Below are positions 53,291-60,407 of a stretch of 64,000 bases of DNA, piece by piece; the first letter of the stretch is position 1, and every line of letters starts with the position of its first letter. Both the position numbers and the translations under genes were made by a program. The notes under the pieces were generated by a model. That model did no database searches. It worked only from the letters and a program-made list of their open reading frames with translations, and was not told the DNA's origin. The stretch is from Streptomyces sp. NRRL S-244. Its GTDB lineage: Bacteria; Actinomycetota; Actinomycetes; Streptomycetales; Streptomycetaceae. Location of the stretch: positions 1 through 64,000 of the forward strand of contig NZ_JOCX01000018.1 of the NCBI RefSeq assembly GCF_000717915.1, written 5' to 3'.

Positions 53291-54607
53291 GTGGTGACCA
53301 GCACAAAGCGCCGCCTGCCCGACAGGCGGACCTACGTCCTCGACACCAGCGTCCTGCTGGCAGACCCCAACGCGATCACGCGCTTCGACGAGCACGAGGT
53401 CGTGCTCCCGATCGTGGTGATCACCGAGCTGGAGGCAAAGAGGCACCATCCCGAACTCGGCTACTTCGCCCGTCAGGCCCTGCGCCTGCTCGACGACTTC
53501 CGGGTTCGCTACGGTCGCCTCGACGCCCCCATCCCGTTGGGCGATCTCGGCGGCACCCTCCGTGTCGAGCTCAACCACTCCGACCCCGGTGTCCTGCCGG
53601 CCGGCTTCCGGTTGGGGGACAACGACTCGCGGATCCTCGCGGTCGCCCGCAACCTCCAGGCCGAGGGCTACGACGTCACGGTCGTCTCGAAGGATCTCCC
53701 GCTGCGCATCAAGGCCTCCTCCGTGGGGCTGCTCGCCGAGGAGTACCGGGCGGAGCTCGCGATCACCGATGCCGGCTGGACCGGCATGAGCGAGCTCGCG
53801 CTGTCCGGGGAGCAGGTCGACCTGCTCTACTCCGAGGAGCGGCTGTACGTACCGGAGGCCGCGGAACTGCCCGTGCACACCGGGCTGGTCATCCAGTCCG
53901 AGCGCGGCAAGGCCCTGGGGCGGGTCACTCCCGACGGAAACGTACGGCTCGTCAAGGGCGACCGCGAGGCCTTCGGGCTGCACGGCCGCAGCGCCGAGCA
54001 GCGCATCGCCCTGGACCTGCTGCTCGACCCGGAGATCGGCATCATCTCCATGGGCGGCCGGGCCGGCACCGGAAAGTCGGCGCTGGCGCTGTGCGCGGGC
54101 CTGGAGGCGGTGCTGGAGCGCAGGCAGCACCAGAAGGTGATGGTCTTCCGGCCGCTGTACGCGGTGGGCGGCCAGGATCTGGGCTACCTGCCCGGGGACG
54201 CGTCCGAGAAGATGAGCCCCTGGGCGCAGGCGGTCTTCGACACCCTCTCGGCGGTGGCCGGGCGCGAGGTCATCGAGGAGGTGCTGAACCGGGGGATGCT
54301 GGAGGTCCTGCCGCTCACGCACATCCGCGGGCGCTCGCTGCACGACGCCTTCGTGATCGTGGACGAGGCGCAGTCGCTGGAGCGCAATGTCCTGCTGACC
54401 GTTCTGTCCCGGATCGGTGCGAATTCGCGGGTCGTTCTGACCCACGATGTCGCCCAGCGGGACAATCTGCGGGTCGGCCGGTACGACGGAGTGGTCGCCG
54501 TCGTTGAGAAGCTGAAGGGACATCCGCTCTTCGCGCACGTCACGCTCAACCGCTCCGAGCGCTCCCCGATCGCCGCTCTGGTGACCGAGATGCTCGAATC
54601 GCTGTAG
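53291..54607 (+). CDS. PIN-PhoH protein (PhoH2-type RNase/helicase)
   Basis: A 438-residue fusion. PIN domain residues about 10-140 ([12 protein letters not shown] and [13 protein letters not shown] carry the acidic RNase site). A PhoH ATPase follows from about 235: Walker [13 protein letters not shown], Walker [11 protein letters not shown], sensor [10 protein letters not shown]. Mycobacterial PhoH2 has this architecture and shows RNA unwinding and cleavage. GTG 53291 or the adjacent GTG 53294; GAGGGGG lies a little far upstream. Confidence 0.9.
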   Translation: MVTSTKRRLPDRRTYVLDTSVLLADPNAITRFDEHEVVLPIVVITELEAKRHHPELGYFARQALRLLDDFRVRYGRLDAPIPLGDLGGTLRVELNHSDPGVLPAGFRLGDNDSRILAVARNLQAEGYDVTVVSKDLPLRIKASSVGLLAEEYRAELAITDAGWTGMSELALSGEQVDLLYSEERLYVPEAAELPVHTGLVIQSERGKALGRVTPDGNVRLVKGDREAFGLHGRSAEQRIALDLLLDPEIGIISMGGRAGTGKSALALCAGLEAVLERRQHQKVMVFRPLYAVGGQDLGYLPGDASEKMSPWAQAVFDTLSAVAGREVIEEVLNRGMLEVLPLTHIRGRSLHDAFVIVDEAQSLERNVLLTVLSRIGANSRVVLTHDVAQRDNLRVGRYDGVVAVVEKLKGHPLFAHVTLNRSERSPIAALVTEMLESL

Positions 54608-54613
54608 CCGCCG

Positions 54614-54632
54614 ATGGGGGCAAAAACCCCAT
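54614..54632. terminator. Small hairpin after PhoH gene
   Basis: ATGGGG-gcaaaaa-CCCCAT, 6-bp arms, seven bases after the stop. Confidence 0.4.
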
Positions 54633-54650
54633 AGCGGGAAAGCGAGTTGG

Positions 54651-54689
54651 CGCCGCCCGGCAAAGGCCCGAGAGCCTAGCCGGGCGGCG
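54651..54689. terminator. Terminator hairpin after PhoH gene
   Basis: CGCCGCCCGGC / GCCGGGCGGCG, perfect 11-bp arms with a 17-base loop. Confidence 0.65.
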
Positions 54690-54733
54690 TCGTGCTGCAC
54701 AGCCCTTTGAGGAAACCAACGGCAACATGCCAG

Positions 54734-54749
54734 GTGTGACCTTTCACAC
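54734..54749. promoter_or_regulatory. GTGTGA-N4-TCACAC inverted repeat
   Basis: Perfect 6-bp arms with a 4-base spacer in the leader of the transglycosylase-like gene. It recalls CRP-type half-sites (TGTGA/TCACA) but the spacer is two bases short of the E. coli consensus. Confidence 0.4.
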
Positions 54750-55032
54750 GCAATGGAGAATTGCCTTGCGGTGTCGGGGTCCGGCAGAGTCTGTTTTCCG
54801 TCAGGCCCCGCATACGGCACATCTGTATCTCCCGTCACCACGACGGGGGTACGCGCTGCACCACAACTCCAGAGTCGTTCGCCGTATGCCGCCCGAGTCG
54901 TCACGCGGCAGCCCCCGCAAGGGAGTTGCCCACGGGCCCGCGCCTCCAGTGATCACAGCACCACGGAGGCCAGTGTCGAGGGGCACTATTGCGCCCGCCC
55001 GGTCACTGCGGACGCTGCTGGAAGGACACCGT

Positions 55033-55734
55033 GTGAGCCGGATCTCGGTCCGGGGATTCGCTGTGGCTTCGGCCACCGCAGTCACCACCGTTGGCGCAGT
55101 CGTGGGCGTTGCCACTGGCGACCCCGCCGCCTCGAACGATCTCGAGACCACCGCGTCCGGGGCGACCCTCCTCACCGACATCCCGGTCGGCGAGCAGGCG
55201 CAGGTCCAGAACGCGTCCCTGACGCAGCAGGCCGACGCCATCGCCCAGGGCGCCGACACCGACGCCAAGCGCGTCGCCGAGGAAGCCGCCCGCATCCAGG
55301 CCGCCGAGGACGCCAAGTCCAAGAAGGCCGAGGCGCAGAAGGCCGCCGACGAGAAGGCGAAGAAGGACCGCGACGAGAAGGAGCAGATCGCCAGCCGCTC
55401 CGCGGCTCGCAGCGCCGGCGACTTCGCCGTCCAGAGCTCCTACACGGTCGCCCAGGTCAAGGACATCGCCCGGCAGATCGTCCCGGCCGGTCAGTTCCAG
55501 TGCTTCTCGAACATCATCAACGAGGAGTCCACCTGGAACTACAAGGCCGTGAACTCGTCCTCGGGCGCGTACGGTCTGGTCCAGGCACTCCCGGGTTCGA
55601 AGATGTCCTCGGTCGCCGACGACTGGCGCACCAACCCGGCCACCCAGATCCAGTGGGGCCTCAACTACATGAACGAGCGCTACCACAGCCCGTGCGCGGC
55701 CTGGAGCTTCCACCAGGCCAACGGCTGGTACTAG
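55033..55734 (+). CDS. Secreted lytic transglycosylase-like protein
   Basis: A 233-residue exported protein. Signal peptide (about 1-30), a long Ala/Lys/Glu/Asp-rich helix with heptad character (about 60-130), and a C-terminal SLT-like domain: NIINEESTWNYKAVNSSSGA carries the catalytic Glu, then YGLVQALPGSKM and INWGLNYM-type closing motif ending HQANGWY. It should cleave glycan strands of peptidoglycan. GTG 55033 with GAAGGA. Followed by a strong terminator. Confidence 0.83.
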   Translation: MSRISVRGFAVASATAVTTVGAVVGVATGDPAASNDLETTASGATLLTDIPVGEQAQVQNASLTQQADAIAQGADTDAKRVAEEAARIQAAEDAKSKKAEAQKAADEKAKKDRDEKEQIASRSAARSAGDFAVQSSYTVAQVKDIARQIVPAGQFQCFSNIINEESTWNYKAVNSSSGAYGLVQALPGSKMSSVADDWRTNPATQIQWGLNYMNERYHSPCAAWSFHQANGWY

Positions 55735-55758
55735 AGCCCGCCTCCGCTCAACCTCGAA

Positions 55759-55789
55759 GAGCCCCGCACCGTCCTACGGTGCGGGGCTC
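55759..55789 (+). terminator. Strong terminator hairpin
   Basis: Perfect 14-bp arms (gagccccgcaccgt / acggtgcggggctc) with a CCT loop, between the transglycosylase-like gene and the AI-2E-type exporter gene. Confidence 0.8.
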
Positions 55790-55842
55790 CTCGCGTGTAC
55801 GGTCTTTCGAGGTGTGTCCACGGGCGGGGGGAAGGGAACGAC

Positions 55843-57243
55843 ATGGCGAAGAGGGCAGGCTGGCTCGGCCGGCTCGGGAACAGGCTGAGCCGCATGGAGG
55901 CGCGGCTCCAGGCGCGGCGTGCCGAGGTCGAGGCGGAGAGCACCGGCACGGCTGCCGCGGTCCCGGTCACCGCTTCCGGCACCGCCCCCGCGGGCGCCGG
56001 TACGGGCGCGGCCGCCCCGGCGCCCGTCCAGGAACCCGGCACGCCCGCCGAGCATCCCGGCCACGTACCGCACCCGGCCGCCCTGCGCGGGCGCCCCGAA
56101 CCGGTGAGCGTCGTCCCGTGGGGCATGCGGGTCGCCGCCGAGGTCAGCTGGCGGCTCCTGCTGCTCGCCGGGATGCTCTGGGTCGTCATGAAGGTGATCA
56201 GCGAAGTCCGCCTGGTCGTCCTCGCCTTCGCCGCCGCCCTGCTCGTCACCGCGCTGCTCCAGCCCTTCGTGGTCCGGCTGCGCCGCCTCGGCCTGCCGCG
56301 GGGGCTCGCCACCGCCGTCACCGCGATCCTCGGGTTCGTGGTCATCGGGCTGGTCGGCTGGTTCGTGGTCTGGCAGGTCATGGAGAACCTCGACGACCTC
56401 TCCGCCCGGGTCCGGGACGGCATCAACGAGCTCAAACTCTGGGCACTGGACAGTCCGTTCCACGTGACCGAGAAGCAGATCAACGACATCGCGAAGAACC
56501 TCAGCGAGACCATCGGCACCAACACCGAGCAGATCACCTCCGCCGGTCTCCAGGGCGTGACGGTGCTCGTCGAGGTGCTCACGGGCATCCTGCTCGCGAT
56601 GTTCTCGACGCTCTTCCTGCTCTACGACGGCAAGCGCATCTGGACCTGGGTGCTCGGCCTGGTCCCGGCCGCCGCCCGCCCCGGTGTCGCGGGCGCCGGT
56701 CCGCGCGCCTGGCGCACGCTGACGGCGTACGTGCGCGGCACGGTGCTCGTCGCGCTCATCGACGCCATCTTCATCGGCCTCGGCATCTACTTCCTCAAGG
56801 TGCCCATGGCGGTGCCGCTGGCCGTCTTCATCTTCCTGTTCGCGTTCATCCCTCTCGTCGGCGCGGTGGTCTCCGGCGCCCTCGCGGTGGTCGTCGCCCT
56901 GGTGACCCAGGGGCCGTGGACCGCGCTGCTGGTGCTGGCCGTGGTGCTGGCGGTGCAGCAGATCGAGGGGCACGTGCTCCAGCCCTTCATCCTGGGCCGG
57001 GCGGTACGGGTGCACCCGCTCGCGGTGGTGCTGTCGGTGGCCGCGGGCGGCATGGTCGCGGGCATCGGGGGAGCGGTGGTCGCGGTCCCGCTGGTCGCCG
57101 TCACCAACACGGTGGTCGTCTACCTGAGGGCCTACTCCCGGGACCAGCTCCTCCAGGGCGCCGCACCGATCGGGCCCGGCCCGCACGGCTCGACGGCGGT
57201 CGAACAGGCCTTCCGGGAGGCCGGACGTGATCAGCGAGCCTGA
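55843..57243 (+). CDS. AI-2E/TqsA-family membrane transporter
   Basis: A 466-residue membrane protein of the AI-2E transporter superfamily (PerM/TqsA). A disordered Ala/Pro-rich N-terminal region of about 90 residues precedes about eight helices. Typical blocks: LQPFVVRLRRLGLPRGLATA, TEKQINDIAKNL in the large loop, VQQIEGHVLQPFILGRAV. The transported molecule is unknown; relatives move autoinducer-2, ions or other solutes. ATG 55843 with GGGGGAAGGG. Overlaps the next gene start. Confidence 0.87.
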   Translation: MAKRAGWLGRLGNRLSRMEARLQARRAEVEAESTGTAAAVPVTASGTAPAGAGTGAAAPAPVQEPGTPAEHPGHVPHPAALRGRPEPVSVVPWGMRVAAEVSWRLLLLAGMLWVVMKVISEVRLVVLAFAAALLVTALLQPFVVRLRRLGLPRGLATAVTAILGFVVIGLVGWFVVWQVMENLDDLSARVRDGINELKLWALDSPFHVTEKQINDIAKNLSETIGTNTEQITSAGLQGVTVLVEVLTGILLAMFSTLFLLYDGKRIWTWVLGLVPAAARPGVAGAGPRAWRTLTAYVRGTVLVALIDAIFIGLGIYFLKVPMAVPLAVFIFLFAFIPLVGAVVSGALAVVVALVTQGPWTALLVLAVVLAVQQIEGHVLQPFILGRAVRVHPLAVVLSVAAGGMVAGIGGAVVAVPLVAVTNTVVVYLRAYSRDQLLQGAAPIGPGPHGSTAVEQAFREAGRDQRA

Positions 57244-57916
57244 GCTCGAAGGGGAGTGGGGCACCGGCCGGCCGGCCGCGGCGGCCGAGGCCGAGGAGCC
57301 CGACGGCCCGCACGAGCGCGTACGGGGGCCTCGCAGGGCCTGGTTATGGGCGCTCGGCGGGGCCGTACTGGCCTCGGCCGTCTGGGCCGGTGTCCTCGTG
57401 GCACAGGATCGTTTCGGCGACCCCGCGCCGCGGATCGCGTACCGGCATCCCGAAGACCTGTGCAAGGTCAAGCTGACCGCCGTGTCCGCGTCCACCGTGC
57501 AGCTCACCGGGGACTACGCGCGCCATGAGGAGCACCCCGCGCTCGACTGGGCGTACTGCGCGCACGGCGCCCCGTATGTCGAGGGCCGCCTGTCGTACGG
57601 GGCCGAGGTGCTGGTCCAGCTGCACAAGAAGGCCGATCCCCGCACGGAGTTCGGTGCGGGCCCCACCGGCCTCGGGGGCGTCGGGGCCATGGCGAGTTCG
57701 GGCGGCGAGGTGGAGCAGGTCCCCGGGCTCGGCGAGCGGGCACTGCTCACCCGCCGGGTGGGCGGTTCACGGCTCGAAGTGCTCGACGGGGGCGCCGCCT
57801 TCAGCCTCACCGTTCAGTGGTACGGGGGGCCGGACGCCGCGGACCCGGACGAGGCCGCCGTGCAGGCGGCGATGGTCGAGGACATGCGCGCCCTCATGGC
57901 CGCTCTGCGCAAGTGA
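57227..57916 (+). CDS. Membrane-anchored protein with TTA codon
   Basis: A 229-residue protein with an acidic N-terminus, one membrane helix (about residues 38-60) and an extracytoplasmic domain with two Cys (DLCKVKLTAVS, DWAYCAHGA) and beta-type strands. No family recognised. The Leu of AWLWALGG is TTA (57344-57346), the rare codon that in Streptomyces needs the bldA tRNA; it is the one in-frame TTA I found in the window. GTG 57227 lies inside the end of the transporter gene (17-base overlap), so the two are coupled. Confidence 0.7.
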   Translation: MISEPELEGEWGTGRPAAAAEAEEPDGPHERVRGPRRAWLWALGGAVLASAVWAGVLVAQDRFGDPAPRIAYRHPEDLCKVKLTAVSASTVQLTGDYARHEEHPALDWAYCAHGAPYVEGRLSYGAEVLVQLHKKADPRTEFGAGPTGLGGVGAMASSGGEVEQVPGLGERALLTRRVGGSRLEVLDGGAAFSLTVQWYGGPDAADPDEAAVQAAMVEDMRALMAALRK

Positions 57917-57920
57917 ACGA

Positions 57921-57958
57921 CAGGGCCCCCGCGACCGGGAACGGCTGCGGGGGCCCTG
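57921..57958. terminator. Bidirectional terminator hairpin
   Basis: CAGGGCCCCCGC / GCGGGGGCCCTG, perfect 12-bp arms with a 14-base loop, between convergent genes. Confidence 0.72.
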
Positions 57959-57984
57959 GGGTTCGTACGGCTGTGCGTGCAGTG

Positions 57985-58011
57985 CGTACTGCGCGTACTG
58001 CGCGTACTGCG
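57985..58011. repeat. Three tandem 9-bp repeats
   Basis: CGTACTGCG three times in a row, non-coding, just before the ahpD stop. Confidence 0.8.
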
Positions 58012-58024
58012 TACGAAGAGGCTG

Positions 58025-58564
58025 CTACTCGGCGGCGAGGGAGGCCTCGGCGTCGAGGGTGACCGCGACGGCCTGGATCACCGAGGCGATCTTGAAGGCC
58101 TCCTGGATCGTCTCGCGGTCGACGCCGGCCTTGCGCAGGACCTGCTCGTGCGAGTCCAGGCACTGGCCGCAGCCGTTGATCGCCGAGACGGCGAGCGACC
58201 ACAGCTCGAAGTCGACCTTCTCCACGCCCGGGTTGCCGATGACGTTCATCCGCAGGCCCGCCCGCAGCGTGCCGTACTCCGGGTCGGAGAGCAGGTGGCG
58301 GGTGCGGTAGAAGACGTTGTTCATCGCCATGATCGCGGCCGCGGACTTGGCGGCGGTGTACGCCTCCGGCGACAGGGCCGCCTTCGCCTCCGGCTCCAGC
58401 TCACGCAGGACGCGCGGGGAGCGGGCGGCGATCGCGCAGGACAGGACGGTGCCCCACAGCTGCTGCTGCGAGAGGGTGTCCTGGTTGCCGACGACCGAGC
58501 CGAGGTTCAGCTTCAGGTCCTTGGCGAAGTCCGGTATGGCGGACTTGAGGGAGTCGAGGGACAT
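58025..58564 (-). CDS. ahpD: Alkyl hydroperoxide reductase AhpD
   Basis: A 179-residue all-helical AhpD/carboxymuconolactone-decarboxylase-like protein. The redox motif is CGQCLDSH (Cys-x-x-Cys then His) with the proton-relay Glu upstream ([13 protein letters not shown]). It reduces AhpC using the dihydrolipoamide/lipoyl system in actinobacteria. ATG 58564, three bases after ahpC, so the two are one operon. Confidence 0.94.
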   Translation of the reverse strand: MSLDSLKSAIPDFAKDLKLNLGSVVGNQDTLSQQQLWGTVLSCAIAARSPRVLRELEPEAKAALSPEAYTAAKSAAAIMAMNNVFYRTRHLLSDPEYGTLRAGLRMNVIGNPGVEKVDFELWSLAVSAINGCGQCLDSHEQVLRKAGVDRETIQEAFKIASVIQAVAVTLDAEASLAAE

Positions 58565-58567
58565 CCG

Positions 58568-59122
58568 TCACTCACCGGCCAGCAGCGCGCCGGCGTCCAG
58601 GGTGCCCTCGCCCTTGTTCCAGTTGCAGGGGCACAGCTCGTCGGTCTGCAGGGCGTCGAGGACCCGCAGGACCTCCTTGGGGTTACGGCCCACGGAACCG
58701 GCGGTCACCATCGTGAACTGGATCTCGTTGTTCTGGTCGACGATGAACACGGCGCGCTGCGCGAAGCCGTCCTCGCCCTGCACGCCACAGGCCTGCATGA
58801 GCTCGTGCTTGGAGTCGGCCAGCATCGGGAAGGGCAGGTCACGCAGGTCGGCGTGGTCCTTGCGCCAGGCGTGGTGGACGAACTCGGAGTCGCCGGAGAC
58901 GCCGAGGATCTGGGCGTCGCGGTCCTGGAACTCCTCGTTCAGCTTGCCGAAGGCGGCGATCTCGGTCGGGCAGACGAAGGTGAAGTCCTTCGGCCAGAAG
59001 AACACCACGCGCCACTTGCCCTCGTAGGTCTTGTGGTCGATCTGGGCGAACTCGCTGCCGGCTTCGAGCGAGACGCAAGCGGTCAGATCGTAGGTGGGGA
59101 ACTTGTCACCGACAGTGAGCAC
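58568..59122 (-). CDS. ahpC: Alkyl hydroperoxide reductase AhpC (2-Cys peroxiredoxin)
   Basis: A 184-residue peroxiredoxin. Peroxidatic Cys51 in FVCPTE; resolving Cys in the C-terminal CPCNWNKGE. It reduces H2O2, organic peroxides and peroxynitrite. GTG 59122 with AAGGAGA seven bases upstream. Divergent from oxyR, with two LysR-type sites between. Length and motifs match the actinobacterial AhpC. Confidence 0.95.
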   Translation of the reverse strand: MLTVGDKFPTYDLTACVSLEAGSEFAQIDHKTYEGKWRVVFFWPKDFTFVCPTEIAAFGKLNEEFQDRDAQILGVSGDSEFVHHAWRKDHADLRDLPFPMLADSKHELMQACGVQGEDGFAQRAVFIVDQNNEIQFTMVTAGSVGRNPKEVLRVLDALQTDELCPCNWNKGEGTLDAGALLAGE

Positions 59123-59240
59123 GTGCTCTCCTTGCGAGACGGGAAAGTGGCCCTTTTGGGGTCTTTCCCTGAGGGGTTGGACGGTCTCACATGCTGGCAC
59201 AAGCAGCATTGATCGCGGAAATCGCAAACAGTGGTTGCGC

Positions 59241-59259
59241 TGATCAGGCTTCCCTATCA
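59241..59259. promoter_or_regulatory. LysR-type site 1 in ahpC-oxyR gap
   Basis: TGAT-N11-ATCA, the dyad T-N11-A geometry bound by LysR regulators, about 120 bases upstream of ahpC. Confidence 0.6.
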
Positions 59260-59394
59260 ATGTGCCCGTACGGGCAAAGAGCGACACAGTGTGATCGGTT
59301 CGGTGGCAGCTGCGTGCAGAACCCGGCCGCGGCCTTCGCGGCGCCCTTGTTGTGCGGGGTTCGGGGTGGCCGCCGGAGCTAGTCTGGTGGCGGG

Positions 59395-59413
59395 TGATCG
59401 GAGGTACCTATCA
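59395..59413. promoter_or_regulatory. LysR-type site 2 at oxyR start
   Basis: A second TGAT-N11-ATCA, ending immediately before the oxyR GTG and covering its ribosome site GGAGG; suited to autorepression. Confidence 0.6.
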
Positions 59414-60361
59414 GTGGCCGTCGGAAACAGGGGCGCGAAGCAGGCGACGCTCGCACAGCTGCGCGCGTTCGCGGCCGTCGCCGAACACCTGCACTTCCGG
59501 GACGCCGCCGCGGCGATCGGCATGAGCCAGCCCGCGCTCTCCGGCGCCGTCTCCGCGCTGGAGGAGGCCCTCGGCGTCCAGCTGCTGGAGCGCACCACCC
59601 GCAAGGTGCTGCTCTCCCCGGCGGGCGAGCGGATCGCGGCCCGGGCCCGGACGGTCCTCGACGCCATGGGCGGACTGCTGGAGGAGGCCGAGGCCGTACG
59701 GGCGCCCTTCACCGGGATCCTGCGGCTCGGGGTGATCCCCACGGTGGCCCCCTACCTGCTGCCGACCGTGCTTGGGCTGTTCCACCGCCGCTATCCCCGG
59801 ATGGACCTCCAGGTCCACGAGGAGCAGACCTCCTCGCTGCTGGAGGGGCTGGCCGGCGGGCGGCTCGACCTGCTGCTGCTCGCGGTGCCGCTCGGCGTCC
59901 CCGGGGTCACCGAACTGCCCGTCTTCGACGAGGACTTCGTCCTCCTCGCGCCCCGGGAGCACCCGCTCGCCGGGCGCCGGGACATCCCGCGCGAGGAACT
60001 GCGGGGCCTGCAACTGCTGTTGCTCGACGAGGGGCACTGCCTGCGCGACCAGGCCCTGGACATCTGCCGCGAGGCGGGCCGGCCCCACGGGGCGGCCGTC
60101 ACCACCACCGCCGCCGGGCTGTCCACCCTCGTACAGCTGGTCGCCGGGGGACTGGGCGTGACCCTGCTGCCGCGCACCGCGCTGCGGCTGGAGACCGCCC
60201 GCAACGAGTACCTGGCCACCGGGTACTTCGCCGAGCCCGCGCCCTCGCGGCGGATCGCGCTGGCCATGCGGACGGGGACGGCCCGCCAGGAGGAGTTCCG
60301 GGCCATCGCGGCCGCCCTGCGCGAAGCCGTACGCCCGCTCCCCGTCTGGCCGGCCGAGTAG
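59414..60361 (+). CDS. oxyR: Peroxide-sensing LysR regulator OxyR
   Basis: A 315-residue LysR-family regulator. HTH (LAQLRAFAAVAEHLHFRDAA, SQPALSGAVSALEEALG) followed by the effector domain. The redox pair is Cys209 and Cys218 in GHCLRDQALDIC, the same spacing as Cys199/Cys208 of E. coli OxyR, so oxidation to a disulfide is expected. It activates the divergent ahpC-ahpD operon. GTG 59414 with GGAGG, overlapped by a candidate self-binding site. Confidence 0.94.
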   Translation: MAVGNRGAKQATLAQLRAFAAVAEHLHFRDAAAAIGMSQPALSGAVSALEEALGVQLLERTTRKVLLSPAGERIAARARTVLDAMGGLLEEAEAVRAPFTGILRLGVIPTVAPYLLPTVLGLFHRRYPRMDLQVHEEQTSSLLEGLAGGRLDLLLLAVPLGVPGVTELPVFDEDFVLLAPREHPLAGRRDIPREELRGLQLLLLDEGHCLRDQALDICREAGRPHGAAVTTTAAGLSTLVQLVAGGLGVTLLPRTALRLETARNEYLATGYFAEPAPSRRIALAMRTGTARQEEFRAIAAALREAVRPLPVWPAE

Positions 60362-60407
60362 GGCGGGCCCGCGGGGGCGGGCGTACGGGGCTTCGACTCG
60401 TCCGGCG

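Larger units (their letters stand above)
54608..55032. other. Long intergenic leader of transglycosylase-like gene
   Basis: About 425 bases: two hairpins after the PhoH stop, the GTGTGA/TCACAC repeat, then a long region before GTG 55033. The frame from 54727 is open but has no signal-like or domain sequence. A c-di-AMP riboswitch was looked for and not recognised. Confidence 0.5.

Noticed and set aside
54608..55032. c-di-AMP (ydaO) riboswitch before the transglycosylase-like gene
   Set aside because: Such elements precede many Streptomyces wall-hydrolase genes, but I could not find the conserved core blocks here. A covariance-model search would settle it.
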